5,577 nt of DNA, from the NCBI GenBank assembly GCA_946402595.1, contig CAMIWY010000113.1, forward strand, positions 1 to 5,577, given 5' to 3'. This stretch comes from an uncultured Clostridia bacterium (GTDB taxonomy: Bacteria; Bacillota; Clostridia; Peptostreptococcales; Anaerovoracaceae). Below are positions 1 to 4,423 of this stretch, one piece after another. Made by a program: the position numbers and the translations under genes. Positions within the stretch are counted from its first letter, which is position 1. Each line of letters starts with the position of its first letter. The notes below the pieces were generated by a model. The model was given only the letters and a program-made list of their open reading frames with translations, was not told the origin of the DNA and made no database searches.

Positions 1-1
1 G

Positions 2-742
2 GATGTGGCAGAAGGCGCGGATATCATCAGCCTTGCAGAGATGTGGTGCTGCCCGTACAAGACGGAACTGTTCCCTGAATACGCTGAGCCTGAACAGGGC
101 GATGCGTGGCTGGCCATGTCCACTCTTGCAAGAAAGCACAACGTCTACATCGTAGGCGGCTCGATCCCTGAGACTGACGGGGAAGGGCACACATATAACA
201 CCTGCTATGTGTTCGACAGGCAGGGCAATCAGATAGGCAAGCACCGCAAAGTGCATCTCTTCGATATCTATGCTCACGGAGAGCAGGTATTCAAGGAATC
301 CGACACACTGACAGGCGGAGACAGCTTCACGACCTTCGACACAGAGTGGTGCAAAATGGCAGTCAATATATGTTTTGACATCAGATTCCCTGAGAGCTCG
401 AGACTGCCTGCACTCGCAGGAGCCAGAGTCATTTTCAACCCTGCGTCATTCAACATGACCACGGGACCGGCTCACTGGGAACTCGGATTCAGGCAGAGAG
501 CGATAGAGAATCAGATATACATGGTAGGTACTGCAGATGCGCAGGACCCGTCAGTAGGATATGTCTCATACGGACATTCGATCATAACCGATCCGTGGGG
601 CAATGTCGTGATGCAGATGGACGAGAAGCCGGGCGTCGAGGTGACAGAGATCGACCTTGACTACATAGACGTTGTGAGGGCAAAACTCCCTCTGATGTCA
701 GCGCGCAGGACCGATGTGTACGAGCTTAAGGGTGTAGAATAA
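2..742 (+). CDS. Carbon-nitrogen hydrolase, Nit2/omega-amidase-like (5' partial)
   Basis: The reading frame is open from the first bases, so the N-terminus lies outside the window. Numbering from the Val codon at 5, the nitrilase-superfamily triad is complete: Glu12 (SLAEMWCCPY), Lys82 (GKHRKVHLFD) and Cys123 (NICFDIRFPE). The spacings of 70 and 41 residues match human NIT2 (E43, K112, C153) closely, which implies about 31 missing residues. FNPASFNMTTGPAHWEL and the late SYGHSIITDPWGN segment are also Nit2-like. Members hydrolyse amides in the cytosol; omega-amidases convert 2-oxoglutaramate or 2-oxosuccinamate to the oxoacid plus ammonia. The exact substrate here is inferred and another small amide is possible. 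The in-frame GTG at 5 is internal and not the start, because conserved sequence continues upstream of it. The next gene starts 135 bases later, so it is probably a separate transcript. Confidence 0.9.
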   Translation, partial: DVAEGADIISLAEMWCCPYKTELFPEYAEPEQGDAWLAMSTLARKHNVYIVGGSIPETDGEGHTYNTCYVFDRQGNQIGKHRKVHLFDIYAHGEQVFKESDTLTGGDSFTTFDTEWCKMAVNICFDIRFPESSRLPALAGARVIFNPASFNMTTGPAHWELGFRQRAIENQIYMVGTADAQDPSVGYVSYGHSIITDPWGNVVMQMDEKPGVEVTEIDLDYIDVVRAKLPLMSARRTDVYELKGVE

Positions 743-754
743 GAAAGAAAATAC

Positions 755-781
755 TTGCATTCCTGCGGAATGTGGTGTAAT
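755..781 (+). promoter_or_regulatory. Possible promoter for the membrane-protein operon
   Basis: TTGCAT (755-760) and TGTAAT (776-781) resemble -35 and -10 boxes, but the spacer is only 15 bases. TAATTA at 778-783 would give 17 bases with a poorer -10. Transcription would start near 788, leaving a leader of about 90 bases before the start codon at 878. The main support is position: it is the only promoter-like pair seen in this gap and it lies directly upstream of the palindrome at 792-803. Confidence 0.3.
758..772. other. Short hairpin after the hydrolase gene
   Basis: CATTCC, loop TGC, GGAATG forms a perfect 6-bp stem 15 bases after the hydrolase stop codon. No T-tract follows, so it is a weak candidate terminator at best. 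It also lies within the spacer of the possible promoter at 755-781. It could be a chance palindrome. Confidence 0.25.
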
Positions 782-791
782 TAATAAATGA

Positions 792-803
792 GAAAACGTT
801 TTC
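792..803. promoter_or_regulatory. Candidate operator, palindrome GAAAACGTTTTC
   Basis: This is a perfect 12-bp palindrome centred on CG. It resembles operators of LacI-family regulators, including CcpA-type cre sites in Bacillota, whose cores have A-rich and T-rich arms around a central CG. It lies just downstream of the predicted start of transcription, a usual position for repression. The flanking bases depart from the cre consensus, so the regulator is unknown. Confidence 0.35.
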
Positions 804-877
804 GCTGGCCGGACAGACGGAGACGCGCTCAGTTCTTACAGGGTAACTGCTGCACAGGCAGCAGAAAGGAGGAGGCT

Positions 878-1171
878 ATGGGTAAATCAGGAATGAAACC
901 GGGATTCGGCAATTCAGGCAGAAAGCCTGATGCGGAACTGGGTCAGGCACTGCTCACACTGGTTGGTGTCGGACTCGCAGGCGGGATAGCGCTTATCGGA
1001 GGTGCTATCAAGCTGGGAGAGAAGATCCTGGATCTTCAGGTCAAAGCTTATGAGAAAATCGAGGCTGAAAGGGAAGCTCAGAAGCAGGCGGTAAGACAGA
1101 TTGCTGACAGTGAGATGGGATTCCCTTCAGAGGCTAAGGACGAATCTCTTCAGCCTGAGGCTGATGAGTAG
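878..1171 (+). CDS. Small single-pass membrane protein, unknown function (97 aa)
   Basis: I do not recognise a family. The ATG at 878 has a very strong Shine-Dalgarno (AAAGGAGGAGG, 865-875). The frame is open back to an ATG at 788, but that start has no ribosome binding site and would add an Arg-rich stretch unlike the rest. Residues 1-20 are polar, Gly-rich and basic. Residues 21-45 form a hydrophobic helix rich in Gly (small-residue spacing at G32, G36, G41), which would favour helix packing. Residues 46-77 are charged, Ala/Glu/Lys/Gln-rich, and probably form an amphipathic or coiled-coil helix. The tail (80-97) is acidic. No signal peptidase site is evident. Its stop is 23 bases before the start of the next membrane-protein gene, so the two are very likely co-transcribed and may act together in the membrane. 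Confidence 0.8.
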   Translation: MGKSGMKPGFGNSGRKPDAELGQALLTLVGVGLAGGIALIGGAIKLGEKILDLQVKAYEKIEAEREAQKQAVRQIADSEMGFPSEAKDESLQPEADE

Positions 1172-1194
1172 GTGATAAGGAGGAAAGTTCAGAA

Positions 1195-1755
1195 ATGTTT
1201 GATAGTATCTTAACATTTGCGCAGGAATCACAGAATACAGGTACTTCCTTCATGGAATCAGTATGGTGGATAGCATCCGTTGTCGGTCTGTGGAAGATGT
1301 TTGAGAAGGCATCACAGCCGGGCTGGCCTGCGATCATCCCGTTCTATGACACATATAAGATGTGTGAGATCACGATGGGAAATCCATGGTACTGGTTGAG
1401 ACTGCTTGTTGTGGTCGTCCCGTTCGTGGGTTGGATCGCTGCGCTGTACTTTGCATATCAGATGTATAAGGCTGTAGCTGTTTCATACGGCAAGCCTGAG
1501 ACATGGGCATGGGGACTCCTGTTCCTTACACCGGTATTCTTCTGCATGCTGGGATTCGGTGATGCCGAATACTACGGCCCTATGGGAGCAGGGGACAGAA
1601 GAACTTCACAGGCAAAGTCTGCAAAGACAGTAAACTTTGAAGTCATGGAAAACAGAAAAGACGAGCCTGCACCGCAGTACAAGGAGCCTGTAGTAGAAGA
1701 GGTCAAGCCTGAAGAGAGCGATGTGGACTTCACATTTGACGAACCTGTTGAATAG
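1195..1755 (+). CDS. Multipass membrane protein, DUF5684-like (186 aa)
   Basis: The ATG at 1195 follows AAGGAGGA (1177-1184) at good spacing. A hydrophobic helix lies at about residues 19-35. It is followed by the loop FEKASQPGWPAIIPFYDTYK, typical of the DUF5684 family: a Lys-Ala/Ser-x-x-Pro-Gly-Trp turn, then Ile-Ile-Pro-x-Tyr. Hydrophobic segments follow at about 66-97 (probably two helices) and 103-122, and then LGFGDAEYYGP, another family-like ending. Residues 131-186 form a hydrophilic, Glu/Asp/Pro-rich tail with no fold I recognise. Homologues are sometimes labelled signal peptidase I, but I see no Ser/Lys catalytic motifs, so that label would be wrong here. Biochemical function is unknown. 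It is second in an operon with the 97-residue membrane protein and ends just before a strong terminator. Family assignment is from remembered motif pattern. Confidence 0.85.
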   Translation: MFDSILTFAQESQNTGTSFMESVWWIASVVGLWKMFEKASQPGWPAIIPFYDTYKMCEITMGNPWYWLRLLVVVVPFVGWIAALYFAYQMYKAVAVSYGKPETWAWGLLFLTPVFFCMLGFGDAEYYGPMGAGDRRTSQAKSAKTVNFEVMENRKDEPAPQYKEPVVEEVKPEESDVDFTFDEPVE

Positions 1756-1782
1756 CAGGAACCGGCACAAAAAGAGCAACAC

Positions 1783-1811
1783 AATACCCCGCAGCTGTGA
1801 TGCGGGGTATT
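1783..1811. terminator. Bidirectional Rho-independent terminator
   Basis: AATACCCCGCA (1783-1793), a 7-base loop, then TGCGGGGTATT (1801-1811) form a perfect 11-bp GC-cored stem. On the plus strand it is followed by AATTTT, 28 bases after the stop at 1755. On the minus strand the stem is followed, after a few bases, by a T-run (complement of the AAAAAG tract at 1769-1775), and it lies 19 bases beyond the end of the convergent regulator gene. It therefore probably ends both converging transcripts. Confidence 0.9.
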
Positions 1812-1829
1812 AATTTTGCCTGTATTCAG

Positions 1830-2228
1830 TTATTCTTCTTCGAAGTTCTCGATCCTGATATCCGAGTTCGCGTTGACATATTTGCATATAGCAACGTAGG
1901 TGTCGTGAGATATGACGTGCTCTATCTTGCAGGCATCCTCTTCCGAGGTCTCGGAATCAACACCAAGTATCTCAAGGAAAGCCGTGAGGGCTTTGTGTCT
2001 CTCGTAGATCCTGGTAGCGATCTTGCGTCCCGGAGGGGCAAGTGTGATAGGACCGTTCGACTCCATATTGATGTAACCGCTCTCTTTGAGTCTCTTGACT
2101 GCATATGAGACACTCGGCTTGGTGACGCCGAGATGCTTCGCGATGTCTATGGAGCGGATATAACCGTACTTCTCCTCAAGGATAAGCATGGTTTCGAGAT
2201 AATCTTCTGCTGACTGTTGTATCTTCAT
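1830..2228 (-). CDS. DtxR/MntR-family metal-dependent transcriptional repressor
   Basis: The protein has 132 residues. The N-terminal winged helix-turn-helix spans about 1-70, with SIDIAKHLGVTKPSVSYAVK (26-45) covering the helix-turn-helix. The helical metal-binding and dimerisation domain spans 71-130. There is no C-terminal SH3-like domain, as in B. subtilis MntR (142 aa). Candidate metal ligands by alignment are Asp9 and Glu12 (SAEDYLE), His78 (YERHKAL), and Cys100, Glu103 and His104 (DACKIEH). Asp9 and Glu12 match MntR, while Cys100 takes the place of the MntR Glu99 and matches the DtxR Cys102. Mn versus Fe specificity is therefore not settled. The start at 2228 has a good site, AAGGAGA, at 2234-2240 on the minus strand. 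The gene is divergent from rubrerythrin, and inverted repeats between them are candidate operators for itself and for the divergent operon. Confidence 0.92.
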   Translation of the reverse strand: MKIQQSAEDYLETMLILEEKYGYIRSIDIAKHLGVTKPSVSYAVKRLKESGYINMESNGPITLAPPGRKIATRIYERHKALTAFLEILGVDSETSEEDACKIEHVISHDTYVAICKYVNANSDIRIENFEEE

Positions 2229-2259
2229 AGCTATCTCCTTTTATTTACCCATTAACCTT

Positions 2260-2265
2260 ATCATA
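2260..2265 (-). promoter_or_regulatory. Possible -10 element of the DtxR-family gene
   Basis: Read on the minus strand this is TATGAT, one mismatch from TATAAT, about 32 bases upstream of the start codon. No good -35 is found at 16-18 bases. The region where one should lie is covered by the inverted repeat at 2270-2293, which fits autoregulation if the call is right. Confidence 0.35.
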
Positions 2266-2269
2266 CGAA

Positions 2270-2293
2270 AATTGTTTTAGCAAGGAAACAATT
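2270..2293. promoter_or_regulatory. Inverted repeat AATTGTTT-N8-AAACAATT, candidate operator
   Basis: Perfect 8-bp arms are separated by 8 bases, 42 bases upstream of the regulator's start codon and overlapping the left edge of a rightward promoter candidate. The arm spacing suits a dimeric winged-helix repressor. On the minus strand it reads GTTTCCTT in part, which resembles one half of the B. subtilis MntR site as I remember it, but the other half does not match. Control by the adjacent gene is inferred. Confidence 0.45.
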
Positions 2294-2319
2294 GGTCGAT
2301 AGATCTCATATGCTATAAA
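2292..2319 (+). promoter_or_regulatory. Candidate extended -10 promoter for the rubrerythrin-arginase operon
   Basis: TTGGTC (2292-2297), a 16-base spacer and TATAAA (2314-2319) preceded by TGC form an extended -10 promoter candidate. Transcription would start near 2326, giving a leader of about 180 bases. The -35 touches the inverted repeat at 2270-2293, and the start site lies inside the repeat at 2321-2336, so both are placed to block it. Confidence 0.45.
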
Positions 2320-2320
2320 A

Positions 2321-2336
2321 GTTAACGATTGTTAGC
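2321..2336. promoter_or_regulatory. Imperfect palindrome GTTAACGATTGTTAGC, second candidate operator
   Basis: The arms GTTAAC and GTTAGC around GATT pair at five of six positions and would overlap the start of the transcript from the promoter at 2292-2319. The GTTAGC half recalls DtxR/IdeR boxes, which have TTAGGTTAG-like arms, but the match is partial. Confidence 0.35.
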
Positions 2337-2402
2337 CGTGAAATCAGTGAGCAATGTTTTAATGCGCCTGAGTACATTCATGTATTAAACTGTCGCGTGC
2401 GC

Positions 2403-2432
2403 TTGCAAGTCCGAGAATGGCTGTGCTAAACT
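2403..2432 (+). promoter_or_regulatory. Alternative, proximal promoter for rubrerythrin
   Basis: TTGCAA (2403-2408), 18 bases and TAAACT (2427-2432) make a weaker sigma-A-like pair. It would start transcription near 2439, placing the hairpin at 2449-2474 close to the 5' end of the mRNA. It competes with the call at 2292-2319; both could be used. Confidence 0.3.
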
Positions 2433-2448
2433 TCATATGTATATGTTG

Positions 2449-2474
2449 TGTGCGTTCGTATTGCTGAGCGCACA
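2449..2474 (+). other. Leader hairpin upstream of the rubrerythrin ribosome binding site
   Basis: TGTGCGTTC (2449-2457) pairs with GAGCGCACA (2466-2474) over 9 bp, including one G-T pair, with an 8-base loop. It ends about 14 bases before the Shine-Dalgarno region GAGAGGAGAA (2488-2497). No T-tract follows, so it is not a terminator. A role in mRNA stability or translation is possible. Confidence 0.4.
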
Positions 2475-2505
2475 TATATTGTAAAGAAGAGAGGAGAATA
2501 TAGTT

Positions 2506-3054
2506 ATGGCAAAATGGGTTTGCAGCGTATGCGGATACGTACATGAAGGCGATACACCACCGGAAAGATGTCCACAGTGCAAAGTTCCTGCAGAGAAGTT
2601 CGTTAAGCAGGATGAAGATGCAGAGATGACATGGGCATCCGAGCACGTAGTAGGCGTTGCTCAGGGAGTTGATCCTGAGATCTTTGAGTTCCTGAAGGCT
2701 GAGTTCATGGGCGAGTGCTCCGAGGTAGGTATGTATCTCGCAATGTCCAGAGTCGCTTTCAGAGAAGGATATCCTGAGATCGGCGAGTACTGGAGAAGAG
2801 CAGCTTTCGAAGAGGCAGATCATGCTTCCAGATATGCTGAGATGGTAGGCGAAGTCGTTTCAGACAGCACCAAGAAGAACCTCGAGATGAGAGTAGCTGC
2901 TGAGAACGGCGCCTGCAAGAATAAGACAGCTATGGCTAAGAAGGCTAAGGAGCTCGGACTCGATGCTATCCACGACAGCGTTCACGAGATGGCAAGAGAC
3001 GAAGCAAGACACGGCAAGGCATTTGCTGGTCTTCTGAAGAGATACTTCGGCTAG
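2506..3054 (+). CDS. Reverse rubrerythrin (N-terminal rubredoxin, C-terminal diiron domain)
   Basis: The protein has 182 residues. The rubredoxin-like Fe(Cys)4 site is at the N-terminus: C6 and C9 (CSVCGY), C22 and C25 (CPQC). The ferritin-like four-helix diiron domain follows from about residue 50. This is the reverse of the classical rubrerythrin order and is typical of clostridial enzymes. Likely iron ligands are Glu70 (FMGECSE), Glu103 and His106 (EEADH), Glu133 (AAENGA), Glu166 and His169 (DEARH). The position matching the redox-switching Glu97 of D. vulgaris rubrerythrin seems to be Ala136, which should be checked by alignment. The family reduces hydrogen peroxide, and in clostridia also takes part in oxygen reduction, with electrons from NADH via a separate reductase, in the cytosol. 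The ribosome site is GAGGAGAA (2491-2498). Arginase starts 6 bases after the stop. A divergent DtxR-family gene suggests metal-dependent control. Confidence 0.95.
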   Translation: MAKWVCSVCGYVHEGDTPPERCPQCKVPAEKFVKQDEDAEMTWASEHVVGVAQGVDPEIFEFLKAEFMGECSEVGMYLAMSRVAFREGYPEIGEYWRRAAFEEADHASRYAEMVGEVVSDSTKKNLEMRVAAENGACKNKTAMAKKAKELGLDAIHDSVHEMARDEARHGKAFAGLLKRYFG

Positions 3055-3060
3055 TGTGTA

Positions 3061-3975
3061 ATGGACAGACTGAATGACAACAGGAATATCGATATCATAG
3101 GCGTTCAGATCGACTTCGGCGCATCCGAGAAGGGCGTTGCCATGGGGCCGCTGGCCATAAGGTATGCAGGCATCAAGCCAAGCCTCAGGGCCATGGGCTA
3201 CAGCATTCATGACAAGGGCGACATCATTCCTCCTGAGGACGGGATGAGTCTCCGCAACATGATCAGGTTCGAGCAGGTCAATGCCACCAATAAGCAGCTG
3301 TATGATGAGGTCACAGACACACTTGAGAACGGACGCATCCCGCTCGTACTCGGCGGTGACCACAGCGTCGCTGCAGGCAGCGTATCAGCAGTTGCGAGAC
3401 ACTATGCGGATCAGGGCGAGATCGGTATCATATGGATCGATGCCCACGGTGACTGGAACAGCGACAAATCCACTATCAGCGGCAACATGCACGGGATGCC
3501 TTACTCCGCTGTATGCGGATGGGGACCTGACAGCATGGTCGACTTCGGACAGGAGCCGCATTTCGTGCCTACAGCTCACTGCGTGCAGGTTGCCGGGCAT
3601 GACTTCGACAGAGCGGAAGCAGCCCGCATGAAGGATGCAGGCATGAATGTCTTCCCGATGCACGAGATAGACAAGCGCGGGATGAACGAGGTCATGAAGG
3701 ACGCTATACGGATAGCAGGAGAGGGAACGGTAGGCATACATCTCAGCTTTGATGTTGATGCCATCACTCCTGAGTATGCTCCGGGAACAGGGACTCCGGT
3801 CCCGTTCGGCATCACGGCAAGAGAAGCATTCCTTGCTGTAGAGATGATAGCCGCTTCCGGCAAGCTGTTAAGCATGGATCTTGTTGAGGTCAACCCTATA
3901 CTTGATGAGAGAAACAAGACCGGCATCCTGGCATCTGAACTCATCCAGCTGGCATTCGGTAAACAGAATTACTGA
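3061..3975 (+). CDS. rocF: Arginase (manganese-dependent ureohydrolase)
   Basis: The protein has 304 residues, normal for arginase. It converts L-arginine to L-ornithine and urea in the cytosol. The binuclear Mn ligands are all visible: His101 (GGDHS), Asp127, His129 and Asp131 (DAHGDWN), Asp231 and Asp233 (SFDVDA). Further arginase features are Asn133, Ser140 and Asn142 for substrate carboxylate binding, His144 (SGNMHGMP), Asp183 and Glu186, PEYAPGTGTPVPFG, and Glu276 in DLVEVNPILD. The EVNP and SGNxHG motifs favour arginase over agmatinase or formimidoylglutamase, although substrate is inferred. The ATG lies 6 bases after the rubrerythrin stop and no Shine-Dalgarno is seen at normal spacing. 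The nearest purine run (GAAGAGA, 3036-3042) is too far, so translation probably depends on coupling to rubrerythrin. The transcript is expected to end at 4069-4110. Confidence 0.93.
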   Translation: MDRLNDNRNIDIIGVQIDFGASEKGVAMGPLAIRYAGIKPSLRAMGYSIHDKGDIIPPEDGMSLRNMIRFEQVNATNKQLYDEVTDTLENGRIPLVLGGDHSVAAGSVSAVARHYADQGEIGIIWIDAHGDWNSDKSTISGNMHGMPYSAVCGWGPDSMVDFGQEPHFVPTAHCVQVAGHDFDRAEAARMKDAGMNVFPMHEIDKRGMNEVMKDAIRIAGEGTVGIHLSFDVDAITPEYAPGTGTPVPFGITAREAFLAVEMIAASGKLLSMDLVEVNPILDERNKTGILASELIQLAFGKQNY

Positions 3976-4068
3976 TAATTATCTGTCACATTCAAAAAAG
4001 AACAAGCAAGTGCAATCGCAGGAGCAGATCACTAAGGTGAACTGCCGTGACGATAATAATGCAGATGA

Positions 4069-4110
4069 CAACGGTTACTGCTGTGATAAAGCGGCGGTAC
4101 CGTTGTTTTT
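4069..4110 (+). terminator. Rho-independent terminator of the rubrerythrin-arginase operon
   Basis: CAACGGT (4069-4075), one bulged T, and ACTGCTG (4077-4083) pair with CGGCGGT (4092-4098) and ACCGTTG (4099-4105). This is a 14-bp stem with two G-T pairs and an 8-base loop, followed at once by TTTTT (4106-4110). It lies 93 bases after the arginase stop. I see no gene or recognised RNA in 3976-4068. Confidence 0.85.
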
Positions 4111-4116
4111 CTGTGC

Positions 4117-4133
4117 GGTCCGGGGCGGGGAGG
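4117..4133 (+). other. G-rich tract directly after the terminator
   Basis: GGTCCGGGGCGGGGAGG contains four G-runs of at least two bases and stands out from its A/T-rich surroundings. A two-layer G-quadruplex is possible. It also looks like a strong Shine-Dalgarno (GGGGAGGAG), but no start codon follows at usable distance. Confidence 0.3.
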
Positions 4134-4148
4134 AGAATACTAATCAGG

Positions 4149-4181
4149 CAAAAATACAATAATTATATTATCGTATTTTTG
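4149..4181. repeat. AT-rich inverted repeat in the arginase-nrdD gap
   Basis: CAAAAATAC (4149-4157) pairs perfectly with GTATTTTTG (4173-4181). After one mismatch, ATAA (4159-4162) pairs with TTAT (4168-4171) around a 5-base loop. It is a near-perfect AT hairpin 62 bases upstream of the first NrdR-like box. It could be a weak bidirectional terminator, a protein site or a cruciform-prone segment. The rest of 4111-4242 holds nothing I recognise. Confidence 0.45.
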
Positions 4182-4242
4182 AACCGGGGCAGTTTTTACC
4201 CTTATAAACGCTGTGTTCAAAAATGAATACTTCAAAAAAGCG

Positions 4243-4258
4243 TTACCACATATTGACA
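4243..4258. promoter_or_regulatory. NrdR-box-like site 1 (distal)
   Basis: TTACCACATATTGACA matches the remembered NrdR consensus ACACWATATATWGTGT at about 9 of 16 positions, including the central ATAT and TTG. It covers the -35 box. Alone it would be weak; its support is the exact 32-base offset to the better box at 4275-4290. Confidence 0.5.
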
Positions 4259-4281
4259 CATTTTGAGGTCACGACTACAAT
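4253..4281 (+). promoter_or_regulatory. Strong sigma-A promoter of nrdD
   Basis: A perfect TTGACA -35 (4253-4258), the ideal 17-base spacer and TACAAT -10 (4276-4281, one mismatch) point to a start near 4288. The leader to the ATG at 4424 would be about 136 bases. Both boxes are overlapped by NrdR-like sites, which predicts a strong promoter held down by a repressor. Confidence 0.8.
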
Positions 4282-4290
4282 ATGTAGTGT
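4275..4290. promoter_or_regulatory. NrdR-box-like site 2 (proximal)
   Basis: CTACAATATGTAGTGT matches the NrdR consensus at 13 of 16 positions and covers the -10 box and predicted start. NrdR is the ATP-cone repressor of ribonucleotide reductase genes and binds paired boxes an integral number of helical turns apart. The 32-base offset from site 1 equals about three turns. Confidence 0.68.
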
Positions 4291-4369
4291 TCGGAGCGAA
4301 ATGCAGACGCTTGATGTACGTCTTTTGTGACTCCGGACAAAAGAACCAGACGAAAATACAACGTTTCGT
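4288..4369 (+). other. Structured 5' leader of the nrdD mRNA
   Basis: The outer stem TGTTCGGAG (4288-4296) pairs with CTCCGGACA (4331-4339) over 9 bp, with one G-T pair, and begins at the predicted transcription start. Inside it AGACG (4305-4309) pairs with CGTCT (4319-4323). A third hairpin, ACGAAA (4350-4355) with TTTCGT (4364-4369), follows. None has a T-tract, so attenuation by termination is unlikely. No known riboswitch consensus was recognised; in particular no cobalamin-riboswitch core was seen. A role in 5' end protection or translational control is inference. Confidence 0.5.
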
Positions 4370-4381
4370 ATAGAAAGAAAC

Positions 4382-4402
4382 AAAGAACGAAAAAAGAACG
4401 AA
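4382..4402 (+). repeat. Tandem direct repeat AAAGAACGAA in the nrdD leader
   Basis: Two exact 10-base copies lie at 4382-4391 and 4393-4402, in an almost T-free purine-rich run (4371-4420) before the ribosome binding site. The run is likely unstructured, leaving AAGGA (4409-4413) accessible. It may be an mRNA-binding or enhancer segment, or simple low-complexity sequence. Confidence 0.5.
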
Positions 4403-4423
4403 GAAGAGAAGGAAGAACAGATT

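Noticed and set aside
788..877. Upstream extension of the small membrane protein (ATG at 788)
   Set aside because: It has no ribosome binding site, an Arg-rich composition unlike the rest and overlap with the operator-like palindrome; ATG 878 has an excellent AGGAGG site.
1195..1755. Signal peptidase I annotation for the multipass protein
   Set aside because: No Ser or Lys catalytic box motifs of signal peptidase I are visible; the loop motifs fit DUF5684 instead.
1797..2108. Plus-strand open frame of 103 codons
   Set aside because: It lies opposite the well-supported DtxR-family gene, starts inside the terminator region and has no family-like sequence.
2359..2823. Minus-strand open frame of 154 codons across the rubrerythrin 5' region
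   Set aside because: It is antisense to conserved rubrerythrin codons, and its Cys/Ser/Leu-rich product looks like a frame shadow.
2860..3363. Minus-strand open frame over the rubrerythrin-arginase junction
   Set aside because: It is antisense to two conserved enzymes; no ribosome site and no recognisable protein features.
4117..4140. Short gene started by GGGGAGGAG
   Set aside because: No ATG, GTG or TTG lies at normal spacing after this site.
3881..4162. Plus-strand open frame overlapping the arginase end and the terminator
   Set aside because: It begins within arginase in another frame, runs through the terminator hairpin and has no ribosome site or domain-like sequence.
4111..4423. Cobalamin or other known riboswitch upstream of the reductase
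   Set aside because: No B12-box or other core motif was found, and class III reductases do not use cobalamin; the visible control is NrdR-like.
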